NCBI RefSeq assembly: GCF_040050925.1
Contig: NZ_CP157390.1
Coordinates: 310,001-374,000, forward strand
DNA: 64,000 nucleotides
Direction of reading: 5' to 3'
Source of the DNA: Leifsonia sp. NPDC080035
GTDB lineage: Bacteria > Actinomycetota > Actinomycetes > Actinomycetales > Microbacteriaceae
The notes under the pieces are model-generated. The model did no database searches, had not been told where the DNA came from, and saw only the letters and a list, made by a program, of their open reading frames with translations. A program made the position numbers and the translations under genes. The first letter of the stretch is position 1, and each line of letters begins with the position of its first letter. Below, one piece after another: positions 32,203 to 40,861 of the stretch.

Positions 32203-33252
32203 ATGACCGAGATCGCCGACCCCGCCCGCGCCCAGCGGCCCGGCCGCAAGCGCGGGCCGTCGCTCGGCGACGTCGCCGCCCACGCCGGGGTCTCGACGCA
32301 GACCGTCTCCCGCGTCGCCAACGGCCTCACGAACGTGGAGGCGGCGACCCGCGACCGGGTCCTCGCATCCATGCAGGCGCTCGGCTACCGGCCCAACCGC
32401 GCCGCCCGTGCGCTGCGCTCCGGGCAGTTCCGGAACATCGGCGTCGTGATGTTCACGCTCTCGTCCTACGGCAACATGCGCACGCTGGACGCGATCGCCG
32501 TCTCGGCTGCGACGGCCGGCTACTCCATCACCGTCGTCCCCGTCGAGCGGCCGACCCAGCAGGACGTGAGCGTCGCGTTCACGCGCCTGCTCGAGCAGGC
32601 CGTGGACGGCATCATCATCGTCATCGAGGCGCACATCGTCGACCGCTCCGACGTGGAGCTGCCACCCGGCCTCTCCGTCGTGGTCATCGACTCCACCGAG
32701 CGCCCCGACTACCCGCAGGTGGACACCGACCAGGCGGAGGGCGCTCGCCAGGCGACCGAGCACCTGCTCTCGCTCGGCCACCGCACGGTCTGGCACATCT
32801 CCGGCCCCGCCGAGTCGTACTCGGCCGCCCGCCGCGAGCAGGCCTGGCGGGAGACGCTGGCCGCCGCGGGAGCGGACGCCCCCGAGGTGTTCCGCGGCGA
32901 CTGGTCGACCGGTGCCGGATACCGGCACGGCCGGGGGATCGCGGGCCGGCCGGAGATCACCGCCGTCTTCGCCGCGAACGACCAGATGGCCCTCGGCGTG
33001 CTGCGGGCTCTGCACGAGGCGGGTAGGCGCGTCCCCGACGACATCAGTGTGGTCGGCTTCGACGACATGGCGGAGTCGGACTCGTTCTGGCCGCCGCTGA
33101 CGACCATCCACCAGGAGTTCGAGGCCACCGGCCGACGAGCGGTTCAACTGCTGATCGCCGAGATCGAGGGCCGCCCGGAGCCGGTCCGCTCCTCCGTGCA
33201 GCCGACCCGCCTCGTGGTCCGCTCCAGCACCGGACCCGCCCCCGTCCGCTGA
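32203..33252 (+). CDS. LacI-family transcriptional repressor
   Basis: A 349-residue LacI/GalR regulator divergent from the sugar operon. HTH and hinge helix at about 18-75 (SLGDVAAHAGVSTQTVSRVANG, then RPNRAARALRSG), followed by a periplasmic-binding-protein-like effector domain (DWSTGAGYRHG, VFAANDQMALGVLRAL, SVVGFDDM). A GGGGAG ribosome site precedes the ATG. It almost certainly binds the two identical palindromes in the gap and controls both itself and the ABC/GH35 operon. Confidence 0.9.
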   Translation: MTEIADPARAQRPGRKRGPSLGDVAAHAGVSTQTVSRVANGLTNVEAATRDRVLASMQALGYRPNRAARALRSGQFRNIGVVMFTLSSYGNMRTLDAIAVSAATAGYSITVVPVERPTQQDVSVAFTRLLEQAVDGIIIVIEAHIVDRSDVELPPGLSVVVIDSTERPDYPQVDTDQAEGARQATEHLLSLGHRTVWHISGPAESYSAARREQAWRETLAAAGADAPEVFRGDWSTGAGYRHGRGIAGRPEITAVFAANDQMALGVLRALHEAGRRVPDDISVVGFDDMAESDSFWPPLTTIHQEFEATGRRAVQLLIAEIEGRPEPVRSSVQPTRLVVRSSTGPAPVR

Positions 33253-33269
33253 CCGCCCTCCACCCACTG

Positions 33270-33314
33270 AAACGGAGGACATCCGCCCGTCTCCGGGACA
33301 GATGCCCTCCGTTT
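33270..33314. terminator. Hairpin between convergent lacI and CWB2 genes
   Basis: Arms AAACGGAGG-CATC and GATG-CCTCCGTTT (one mismatch or bulge) around a GC-rich loop, ending in GTTT on the plus strand. Fits a two-way intrinsic terminator. Confidence 0.65.
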
Positions 33315-33364
33315 GCTTCACCGCACCCGCGTGTCGACCGGTGCGTTCTCCTTGTCCTCCCGAA

Positions 33365-35629
33365 TCAGAAGGTGTCGCTCATCGCGGTGAGCGCATCGCT
33401 CAAGACGCCGGTGCCGCCGAACAGATAGCCGTGCTGGAAGCCCAGACCCTGCGCGTAGGCAAGGGTCGCGTTCGGCCACGCGGTCTTCTTCGCCAGCAGC
33501 AGCGGACCGCCGTCCGTTGCCGCCAGCACGCCGCCGACCAGCGCGTCCGGGAAGTCCAGCCCCGTCGCGACGAAGATGTTCTTCGCGGTCGGGTAGAACT
33601 TCTCGGCGACCGCCAGGTTGGTCGCGTACCGGTCGGCACCGGCCAGACGGGACGCACCAGGCAGCCCGTTCTGAACGCCCTGGGTGACGACGCCGGTGCC
33701 GCCCACGACATAGGTGGTTTTCACGCCTAGCTTGGTCAGCTCCGCCGTGGTCGCCGCGTCGACGGCGCTCGACGTTCCGCGCACCAGCAGGATCGGCGCA
33801 CTCTGGTCTCCCGCGGGAGCGGAGGCGGACAGCGCGTCAGGGTAGTCCAGTCCGGTCGCCACGAACGCGGTGTCGACACCGTCACCGAACCCGCGCTGGG
33901 CCAGCAGCCGAGAGGTCTCGAACCGGTCGATGCCGCCGACCCGCTTCACCGTTGTCACGCTCGGAAGGTCCGCCAGCTGCTCGGCGACGGCCTTCCCCAC
34001 CGCACCGGTCCCGCCGACGACGACGATCGTCGAGGGCTTCAGCTTCTGGATCGCCGCCAGCGATGCGGCGGGAAGGCTGGACGTCCTGGTCAGCACGATC
34101 GGGGCGTCCTCCTGAGCGGCCACCGGCCCCGCGGACAGCGCATCGGGGAAGTTCATTCCGGTCGCCACGTAGACCGTCTTTGCACCCTGCGGGTGCGCGT
34201 GCTCGGCGATCGCCGCCGCGGTCTCGTACCGGTCGGCGCCGGCCAGACGGGTCCAGTCCACGGCCGGCGCGTCCACGGTGAGCGTGAAGGTGCCGGCGAC
34301 GGTCAGCCCGCTCGCGTCGGTCGCCGCGACCTTCACCGAGAACGTGCCCGTGTCGGTCGTGGTTCCGGCGAGCGCACCGGTCTTCGCGTCCAGCGAGATC
34401 CCCTCCGGCAGCGTGCCGCTCTGGATCGCGAAACCGGTCGGCGTGAAGGTCGGCACCGACGGGTCGCTCACAGAGTAGGTGATCGCCAACGGTTCGACCG
34501 TCGCTGCCGCGTCGTACGGCAGCGTGACGCCGCGGTCGGCCAGATTCACCACTGCAGTCGGATAGAGCGTGTAGGACTCGCCCGCTGATCCGGTGCCGGA
34601 CGACCCCTTGTCGAGGTGCCAGCCGTAGTAGGCGAAGGTGTCGAACCCGGCGGGAAGCGCAGCTGATGGCCAGTAAGCACTGCCCGCATCCGCCGCGGAA
34701 AACAGGTCTGCGGTGTTGAATTCGATGTCAGCGGTGTCCGCGGCCCCAGCCGTCCGGAGAACCGAGGCGCCAGCGAACGGCACCGGACGATCCGAGGGGT
34801 TGGCGGAGAACGAATCCTGGTCCGCGGAGGCCAGCAGGACGTCAGTGCCCACCACACGCTGAGCGCCGAGAGTGAGCGTGGTCGCCGAGGGCAGCCCGGT
34901 GAAGTCGTTGATGTGGTTCGCACCGACGTTCAGGATCGAGAAGGTGGCCGACGGAAGCTGAGCGATGATGTCGTTGCCGAAGTTGTTGTACGCGAGATAC
35001 AACGCGGTCAGCTTGGTCAGCGACGACAGACCGGGCACGCTGCTCAACTGGTTGTTGGACAAGCTGAGGGTCGTGAGATTGGTGAACGCGCCGAGCCCCG
35101 TCAGTTCTGTTGTCGGAGTCGAGCCTGCGTTCGTGCTCACGTTGAGGTTCAGGGCGGCAAGCGTGTCGGCCGCCCCGGCGAGCGGAGCGAGGTCGAGCGC
35201 TCCGTCTGGCGTCGAGTACGACTGGACGTTCAGCGTCGACAGGCCGGACATGGCCCCGAGGGGCGAAAGGTCCGTGATCGTGACGTCACGGAACGTGAGG
35301 CTCCGAAGCGGAGCATACTGAAGACCCTCGAAGCTTGCGATGCCCGGGTAGGAACCGCAGGAGAGCGTCCTATTAGACGGGAGCGCGGCAAGCTGGGCCT
35401 GAGAAATAGGCGCGTCGGCCGCCGCGTTCAACATTGTCACGTTGATGCACGCGCGGAGCTGCGGATCTGGCACGGTGAGGTCCGCGGTCGCGGCGGTGGC
35501 CGGCGCCGCCGCGACGATGGCCCCGGCCGAGAGCAGCACGGCGAGGCCGGCGGAGACGCCGGCTCGCGCCGGCCAAAGACGGGAGCGTTCGGATGTGCGC
35601 GAGCGCGCGCGTGTACGGCTGAAAGGCAT
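33365..35629 (-). CDS. Secreted protein: LRR-like region, Ig-like domain, three CWB2 repeats
   Basis: A 754-residue exported protein. Signal peptide about 1-46 (VLLSAGAIVAAAPATAATA), leucine-rich-repeat region about 50-235 (LRSLTFRDVTITDLSPLGAMSGL in part, LTTLSLSNNQLSSVPGLSSLTKLTALYL), a less defined beta-rich stretch, a putative Ig/cadherin-like domain (about 355-450, FTPTGFAIQSGTLPEGISLD), and three cell-wall-binding type 2 repeats (about 455-750), each starting RLAGADRYET or RVGGIDRFET and containing YPDALSA- and VVGGTGAV-type strands. CWB2 repeats anchor proteins to wall polymers; the LRR part may bind a partner. The ATG at 35629 has GAGAAG 5 nt upstream; the GTG at 35635 does not. Confidence 0.85.
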   Translation of the reverse strand: MPFSRTRARSRTSERSRLWPARAGVSAGLAVLLSAGAIVAAAPATAATADLTVPDPQLRACINVTMLNAAADAPISQAQLAALPSNRTLSCGSYPGIASFEGLQYAPLRSLTFRDVTITDLSPLGAMSGLSTLNVQSYSTPDGALDLAPLAGAADTLAALNLNVSTNAGSTPTTELTGLGAFTNLTTLSLSNNQLSSVPGLSSLTKLTALYLAYNNFGNDIIAQLPSATFSILNVGANHINDFTGLPSATTLTLGAQRVVGTDVLLASADQDSFSANPSDRPVPFAGASVLRTAGAADTADIEFNTADLFSAADAGSAYWPSAALPAGFDTFAYYGWHLDKGSSGTGSAGESYTLYPTAVVNLADRGVTLPYDAAATVEPLAITYSVSDPSVPTFTPTGFAIQSGTLPEGISLDAKTGALAGTTTDTGTFSVKVAATDASGLTVAGTFTLTVDAPAVDWTRLAGADRYETAAAIAEHAHPQGAKTVYVATGMNFPDALSAGPVAAQEDAPIVLTRTSSLPAASLAAIQKLKPSTIVVVGGTGAVGKAVAEQLADLPSVTTVKRVGGIDRFETSRLLAQRGFGDGVDTAFVATGLDYPDALSASAPAGDQSAPILLVRGTSSAVDAATTAELTKLGVKTTYVVGGTGVVTQGVQNGLPGASRLAGADRYATNLAVAEKFYPTAKNIFVATGLDFPDALVGGVLAATDGGPLLLAKKTAWPNATLAYAQGLGFQHGYLFGGTGVLSDALTAMSDTF

Positions 35630-35784
35630 GGCCACTTCTCTCGGGTCTGAATCACATCAGAAGATGGTCGCCGACTCGGGATTCTGGTGAGTGACGACAC
35701 CGTGACGATACGGACCGAGCACACGCGACCCGTGGGGTTCGGACCCGAGCTCAGTGCGCACAACGGACCGAATCCGCACGACGT

Positions 35785-35805
35785 GAAACGGAGCTCCGCT
35801 GTTTC
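35785..35805. terminator. Small hairpin in the 246-bp gap after the VOC gene
   Basis: GAAAC...GTTTC outer arms around CGGAGCTCCG, a perfect 10-bp palindrome. Possibly the end of the VOC transcript. The rest of the gap should hold the promoter of the CWB2 protein gene, which I cannot place. Confidence 0.35.
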
Positions 35806-35875
35806 AGGGCACTGCCCACGCTCCTCCGTGCCGCGGCCGAACGCTCTCCACCCGGCCGACGCTCCGGCCGCCGCC

Positions 35876-36253
35876 TCAGCCGCTCTGGATCACTGCGAAC
35901 CGGTTCCCGTCCCGGTCCGTCGCCTGGAACATCGGCGGCACCCCCGGCCACTGCAGCAGCTCCCCCACCTGCACGCCGCGCGACGCCAGCTCCTCGCGCG
36001 TCCGGGCCGCATCCGCCGTCTCAAACCGGATGCCGGTGTCGATGCCGGCCCGCTCGCCCTCCCCGGGCGGCGCGAGCGACACCGACACCGGCGAGCCCGG
36101 CGGGGCCAGCACGATCCAGCGTCCGCCCTGCGGCAGCGGCGCGTCCAGGCGCACCTCGAAGCCGAGCGCGTCGCGGTAGAACGCGAGCGCGGCATCCTGA
36201 TCGACGACCGGGATGGCGATGGTCGTCACCCCGGTGATCCCTGCATCCGTCAT
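35876..36253 (-). CDS. VOC (glyoxalase/bleomycin-resistance fold) family protein
   Basis: A 125-residue vicinal-oxygen-chelate protein: TIAIPVVDQDAALAFYRDALGFEV at about 10-33, WIVLAPPGS, and a C-terminal MFQATDRDGNRFAVIQ strand. One typical two-module VOC unit. Substrate and metal use unknown. GAGGAGG ribosome site; it follows a YciI gene by 44 bp on the same strand, so the two are probably one transcript. Confidence 0.8.
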   Translation of the reverse strand: MTDAGITGVTTIAIPVVDQDAALAFYRDALGFEVRLDAPLPQGGRWIVLAPPGSPVSVSLAPPGEGERAGIDTGIRFETADAARTREELASRGVQVGELLQWPGVPPMFQATDRDGNRFAVIQSG

Positions 36254-36297
36254 GCGCGCATCCTCCTCGCCTTCCCGGCCCTCGCGCCAGATCCCGC

Positions 36298-36654
36298 TCA
36301 GCCGCGGTGGACCAGCGGCCGCACCTCGACGCCACCGTGGCCCTGCCGCGCCTCGGCCAGGCCCGAGGCGAGCGCCACCGCATGCTCGCGGTCGGGCGCC
36401 TCCAGCACGTAGAAGCCGCCGACCACCTCCTTGGACTCGGCGAACGGTCCGTCCGTCGCGACGGGCGCGCCGTCCGCCCCCGTTCGCAGCGTGGCCGCGC
36501 GCGTCGACGACTCCAGCTCGCCCGCGGCGAGCACGGCGTCTCCTGCGCGCTCGTTGAATGCGCGGTGGGCGTCGTCCACCGCGGCTCGCTCGTCCGCGCT
36601 GAGCGCGTTCCAGCGCGACTCGTCGCCGTGGATGAGGATGAGGTATTGCGTCAT
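36298..36654 (-). CDS. YciI/DGPF-domain protein
   Basis: A 118-residue YCII-related protein: MTQYLILIHGDESRW start, VATDGPFAESKEVVGGFYVLEA motif and VEVRPLV ending. Only distantly like the YciI protein at 24499. Genes of this type often sit with ECF sigma factors, but the neighbour here is a VOC protein. A CGAAGGAG ribosome site precedes the ATG. Function unknown. Confidence 0.78.
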   Translation of the reverse strand: MTQYLILIHGDESRWNALSADERAAVDDAHRAFNERAGDAVLAAGELESSTRAATLRTGADGAPVATDGPFAESKEVVGGFYVLEAPDREHAVALASGLAEARQGHGGVEVRPLVHRG

Positions 36655-36856
36655 GGTTCGTCTCCTTCGTGGTGGTTCTCTGACTACACCCTCACGTCGA
36701 ACGGGAGCACGCGTTTTCGACGCCGGTATACTTCTGACGTCCGGCCGGTCCACCGACCCGGTGCTCGAAAAATGGGCACGAAGCCGCCCGCAGGGATGCG
36801 GCGCGCGAGACACATACGGAAAATCACTCGTCCGTTCCGTCTCGAAAGGCTTCGCC

Positions 36857-38509
36857 ATGCCCTCGGTCTCCGCCCACGTCGCCGCCACCCTCGCCCAGTA
36901 CGTCGATCAGGTGTTCGGGGTGATGGGCAACGGCAACGCCCACTTCCTCGACGCGCTCGAGCGCGAGGGCGCCGTCCCGTACACCGCGATGCGCCACGAG
37001 GCGGGGGCGGTCGTCGCCGCGGACGCCTACCAGCGCGCGTCCGGCCGCCTCGCCGCCGCGACGGCGACCTACGGAGCCGGCTTCACGAACACGCTGACCG
37101 CGCTGGCCGAGGCCGTGCAAGCGCACATCCCGCTGGTGCTCGTCGTCGGCGACGAGCCGACCTCCGGCCCGCGCCCGTGGGACGTCGACCAGATCGCGCT
37201 CGCGAGCGCGGTCGGCGCGCGCACCTACACGGTCGGGCGCGCGGACGCCGCGGCGACGACCGTGATCGCCGTCGAGCACGCGCTCACCTATCGGGTGCCG
37301 ACGGTGCTCGCGATCCCCTACGACGTCGCCACCAGGGACGCCGGCCCGGTGCCAGCGGCGCCCGCGCCCGCGCTCCCGGCACCACTGCAGCCCGCGGGTC
37401 CGTTCGCCCGGGGCAGCGTGAGCGACGCCGCGGCCGCCCTCGCGAACGCCGAGCGTCCGTTCCTGCTCGCCGGCCGCGGAGCGTGGCTGGCCGGGGCGGG
37501 CGACGCGCTCGGCGCCCTCGCCGAGGCGACCGGCGCACTCACCGCGTCCACCGCCCTCGGCCGCGGCGTGTTCCCCGACTCCCGGTACGACCTCGGTGTC
37601 ACCGGCGGCTTCGGAGCCGAGGGCGCGATGGAGCGCATCGGCACGGCCGACGTCGCCGTCGTCTTCGGCGCATCCCTCAACCAGTTCACGATGCGATTCG
37701 GGGCGCTGTTCTCACCGGGCACCCGCGTCATCCAGGTGGATGTGGCCCCCGCCGCGACGCACCCGCACGTCGGCGCCTACGTGCGCGGGGACGCCAGGGT
37801 GGTCGCTGAGGAACTCGTCGCCGAGCTCGCGGCACTCGAGGCGTCGCCGTCCGGCTGGCGCGAGTCGCTGGATGTGGAGGCGCTCCGGGAGCGCCCGCGC
37901 GGCGACGGCCTCGCCCCCGACGGCCGCCTCGACCCGCGCACCGCGGCGGCCCGCATCGCCGAGCTGCTGCCCGATGACCGCGTCGTCGTCTCCGACGGCG
38001 GACACTTCATCGGCTGGGCGAACATGTACTGGCCGGTCGCCTCCCCCGACAGGATGCTGATGGTGGGCACCGCGTACCAGTCCATCGGCCTCGGCTTCCC
38101 GAGCGTCGCCGGTGCCGCGCTCGCGCATCCCGACGCCACGATCGTGCTGACCACCGGCGACGGCGGCGGCCTGATGGCGCTCGCGGACCTGGAATCCGCG
38201 GTGCGCGTCGCCGGGGGACGCGGACTCTGCGTGGTCTGGAACGACGCCGCATACGGGGCCGAGGTCAACCTCTACGGCCTGAAGGGTCTTGCGCAGGGCC
38301 CGATGCGCATCCCCGAGGCGGACTTCGCGGGTCTCGGCCGCGCGTTCGGCGCCGAGGGCGTGGTCGTGCGCACCCCGGAGGACCTGGAGGCTCTGGCCGT
38401 CTGGGCCGCGCGTCCCGCGTCCGAGCGCCCGTTCCTGGTGCTCGACCTGCGCGTCTCTGGCGCCGTGATCGCGCCTTACCAGGAGGAGATCATCCGCGTG
38501 AACTCCTGA
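36857..38509 (+). CDS. Thiamine-diphosphate-dependent enzyme (acetolactate synthase/decarboxylase-like)
   Basis: A 550-residue ThDP enzyme of the POX/ALS/benzoylformate-decarboxylase superfamily: N-terminal PYR domain (about 1-165) with catalytic Glu in MRHEAGAVVAADAYQRASG; central domain (about 185-320) with the ADVAVVFGASLNQFT strand; C-terminal PP domain with GDG, a 25-residue spacer and N in the GDGGGL...VVWND motif. The FAD-binding arginine signs of true acetolactate synthase are not obvious. Possible roles are 2-oxo-acid decarboxylation, carboligation or ring-fission-type chemistry. It is convergent with the MHS transporter and may share its substrate. Confidence 0.78.
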   Translation: MPSVSAHVAATLAQYVDQVFGVMGNGNAHFLDALEREGAVPYTAMRHEAGAVVAADAYQRASGRLAAATATYGAGFTNTLTALAEAVQAHIPLVLVVGDEPTSGPRPWDVDQIALASAVGARTYTVGRADAAATTVIAVEHALTYRVPTVLAIPYDVATRDAGPVPAAPAPALPAPLQPAGPFARGSVSDAAAALANAERPFLLAGRGAWLAGAGDALGALAEATGALTASTALGRGVFPDSRYDLGVTGGFGAEGAMERIGTADVAVVFGASLNQFTMRFGALFSPGTRVIQVDVAPAATHPHVGAYVRGDARVVAEELVAELAALEASPSGWRESLDVEALRERPRGDGLAPDGRLDPRTAAARIAELLPDDRVVVSDGGHFIGWANMYWPVASPDRMLMVGTAYQSIGLGFPSVAGAALAHPDATIVLTTGDGGGLMALADLESAVRVAGGRGLCVVWNDAAYGAEVNLYGLKGLAQGPMRIPEADFAGLGRAFGAEGVVVRTPEDLEALAVWAARPASERPFLVLDLRVSGAVIAPYQEEIIRVNS

Positions 38510-38538
38510 CGCGCTGCGAAGCACGCGCCCTCGATACG

Positions 38539-38595
38539 CGAGGGGCACGTCGTTGTCACTTCTCGCACGGAAAAGCGACAACAACGTGCCCCTCG
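38539..38595. terminator. 57-bp hairpin between convergent ThDP and MHS genes
   Basis: Two 19-bp arms (38539-38557 and 38577-38595) with one mismatch and a 19-nt loop; arms begin CGAGGGGCACGT. Two-way terminator by position. Confidence 0.7.
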
Positions 38596-38612
38596 GCGCA
38601 GCGGCGACCGCG

Positions 38613-40010
38613 TCAGGCGCGGGAGCCGACGATCGGGGACGCCGCCTGCTGCGCCTCGTGGTCGGGTCCGAGCGGGATGCGCGAGCGGTCGCGCAGCAGC
38701 AGCGTCGCGATCAGGCCGATCACGGTCATCCCGGCCAGGTACAGCGTGACCGAGAACGTCGATCCCGTCGCCTGCACCAGCGCCGTCGCGATGGTCGGGG
38801 CGAACGCGCCGCCCAGGATCGCGCCGATGGCGTACGAGATCGAAACGCCGGAGAAGCGGATGGACGCGGGGAACAGCTCCGCGTAGTACGCCGCCTGCGG
38901 TCCGTACGTGAAACCGAGGCCGATCGTCAGCACGGCGACGCCGAAGAACACCGTCCACACCGTGCCCGCGTTCACGAGCGGGAACAGCAGGAACACACCG
39001 ACGAGCTGCAGGATCCAGCCCGCGACGTACGTGCTGCGCCGGCCGATCCTGTCGCTCAGCCAGCCGGCGAACCAGGTGGCGATCAGCCAGGTCACCGCGG
39101 AGCCGGCGACCGCCCAGAGCACCGGCCCGCGGTCGAGCGCGAGCGGACCGTCCGGGTTCGTCGCGTAGTTCTGGATGTAGCCGCCGGTCGTCATGTAGCC
39201 GACCGCGTTGTTGCCGGCGAAGATGAGGGCTGCGAGCACGACGAGCAGCGCGTGCTTGCGGAACAGCTGCACGATCGGGGTCCTGGTCTGCTCCTTGCGC
39301 TCGGCGATCTCGACGAACACCGGCGACTCCTCCACCTTGCGGCGCACGTAGTAGCCGATCAGGATGAGCACCACCGAGAGCAGGAACGGAACGCGCCAGC
39401 CCCAGGCGAGGAACGCGTCGCCGGGCGCGATCAGCGCCATCAGCGCCATCGTGCCGGAGGCGAGCAGCAGGCCGAGCGGAACGCCGATCTGCGGCGCGAC
39501 GCCGAACAGCCCCCGACGGGCGGTCGGTGCGTGCTCGACGGCCATCAGCACGGCGCCGCCCCACTCGCCTCCCGCCGAGATGCCCTGAAGGATGCGCAGC
39601 AGGATGAGCAGGATCGGCGCGGCGATCCCGATCGCGGCGTAGGTCGGCAGCAGGCCGACGAGCGCCGTCGCGACGCCCATCAGGATCAGCGTGAGCATGA
39701 GCACGAGCCGACGGCCGTGCTTGTCGCCGAGGTGACCGGCGATGAACGCGCCGAGCGGCCGGAACAGGAAGCTGATGCCGACCGTGAGGAACGAGAGGAG
39801 GGTGCCGAACTGCGGTCCCGCCGGCTCGAAGAACAGCTGGCCGAATACGAGCCCCGCGGCGGACGCGTAGACGAAGAAGTCGTACCACTCGACCGTGGTG
39901 CCCACGACCGTGGCGAAGACGACCCGCTTCCGGTCGGTCCGGGCCGCGATGCTCCCGGTCGGTGTGAAGGCCGCCGATGTGGCAGGCTGCGAGGATTCTG
40001 GTGTGCTCAT
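38613..40010 (-). CDS. MHS-family MFS transporter (metabolite:H+ symporter)
   Basis: A 465-residue 12-helix symporter of the MHS (ShiA/KgtP/ProP-like) group. Marks: TVVGTTVEWYDFFVYASAAG in helix 1, the A-motif GHLGDKHGRRLVL, LRILQGISAGGEWGGAVL in helix 4 and a second GWLSDRIGRRSTY motif. Members carry organic acids, shikimate, aromatic acids or osmolytes. Divergent from the GntR gene at 40152, which probably regulates it. Together with the aromatic monooxygenase 1.5 kb on, an aromatic or 2-oxo acid is the likeliest cargo. Confidence 0.88.
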   Translation of the reverse strand: MSTPESSQPATSAAFTPTGSIAARTDRKRVVFATVVGTTVEWYDFFVYASAAGLVFGQLFFEPAGPQFGTLLSFLTVGISFLFRPLGAFIAGHLGDKHGRRLVLMLTLILMGVATALVGLLPTYAAIGIAAPILLILLRILQGISAGGEWGGAVLMAVEHAPTARRGLFGVAPQIGVPLGLLLASGTMALMALIAPGDAFLAWGWRVPFLLSVVLILIGYYVRRKVEESPVFVEIAERKEQTRTPIVQLFRKHALLVVLAALIFAGNNAVGYMTTGGYIQNYATNPDGPLALDRGPVLWAVAGSAVTWLIATWFAGWLSDRIGRRSTYVAGWILQLVGVFLLFPLVNAGTVWTVFFGVAVLTIGLGFTYGPQAAYYAELFPASIRFSGVSISYAIGAILGGAFAPTIATALVQATGSTFSVTLYLAGMTVIGLIATLLLRDRSRIPLGPDHEAQQAASPIVGSRA

Positions 40011-40072
40011 TGAGGGGGTTCTCCTTCGTTGACATCGTCGTCGGTCGAGCTGTTGAGGCCCGGAGCCCTTTG

Positions 40073-40089
40073 ATTGTATATGATACGAT
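40073..40089. promoter_or_regulatory. GntR-type operator between MHS and gntR genes
   Basis: ATTGTAT-ATG-ATACGAT, a 17-bp palindrome with one mismatch, AT-rich in a GC-rich setting. It resembles FadR-subfamily sites (TNGTATACNA type). Confidence 0.65.
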
Positions 40090-40138
40090 TTCGAATATTG
40101 AACGCGCCACCTCCCGCGCCCAGCCGTTCGGGTGTCGC

Positions 40139-40144
40139 TAGGAT
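40139..40144 (+). promoter_or_regulatory. Putative -10 box, leaderless start of gntR
   Basis: TAGGAT, 7-nt gap (CGCCTCG) to the ATG at 40152. Confidence 0.5.
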
Positions 40145-40151
40145 CGCCTCG

Positions 40152-40826
40152 ATGCCCACCGATCACTTGACGCCCAGCAAGTCCCAGGCCGCCTACGACT
40201 GGATCAAACTCCGGATCGCCCGCCGCGAATACTCTCCCGGCTACCGCCTCGTGCTCGGGTCGCTCGCCTCCGACCTCGGGATGAGCGTCGTCCCCGTGCG
40301 CGAGGCGCTGCGGCAGCTCGAGGCGGAGGGACTCGTCACGTTCGAGCGCAACATCGGTGCCCGGGTGTCCATGGTGGACGAGTCGCAGTACCGGTTCTCC
40401 ATGCAGGCGCTCGCCATCCTCGAGGGCTCGGCGACCGGGCTCGCCGCACCCGAACTGACCGCCGACGACATCGCCCGCGCCCGCGACATCAACCGCCGGA
40501 TGACCGAGAGCTTCGACCACTTCGACCCGGCGGCGTTCACCGAGCTGAACCACGCCTTCCACTCCGCCCTCTACGCCCCGTGCCCGAACCGCCGCCTGGT
40601 GGATCTCGTGAACGCCGAGTGGGCCCGGCTCGGCACCCTGCGCAGCTCGACGTTCGACTTCGTCCCCGGTCGTGCGCAGGAGTCGGTGGCAGAGCACGAG
40701 GATATCCTGCGGCTGATCGAGGCCGGCGCGCCGCCTGCGGAGGTCGAATCGGCCGCCCGCAGGCACCGCTCGTCGACCCTCGACGCCTACCTGGATCACG
40801 AACGCGCGGTCGGCCGCCTGGCCTGA
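40152..40826 (+). CDS. GntR-family regulator with FCD domain
   Basis: A 224-residue FadR-subfamily regulator: winged HTH at about 10-75 (YRLVLGSLASDLGMSVVPVREALRQLEAEGLV in part) and an FCD helical domain (about 82-215) with FTELNHAFHSAL and SVAEHEDILRLIEAG holding the metal/ligand residues. Divergent from the MHS transporter, with a palindrome in the gap. The next gene, an IclR regulator, starts 35 bp downstream, so two regulators of different families are in tandem. The longer in-frame start at 40074 would place the operator inside the gene and was rejected. Confidence 0.86.
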   Translation: MPTDHLTPSKSQAAYDWIKLRIARREYSPGYRLVLGSLASDLGMSVVPVREALRQLEAEGLVTFERNIGARVSMVDESQYRFSMQALAILEGSATGLAAPELTADDIARARDINRRMTESFDHFDPAAFTELNHAFHSALYAPCPNRRLVDLVNAEWARLGTLRSSTFDFVPGRAQESVAEHEDILRLIEAGAPPAEVESAARRHRSSTLDAYLDHERAVGRLA

Positions 40827-40861
40827 GCAGCGCAGCAACGGCCGCCTGGAAGAATGGACGC

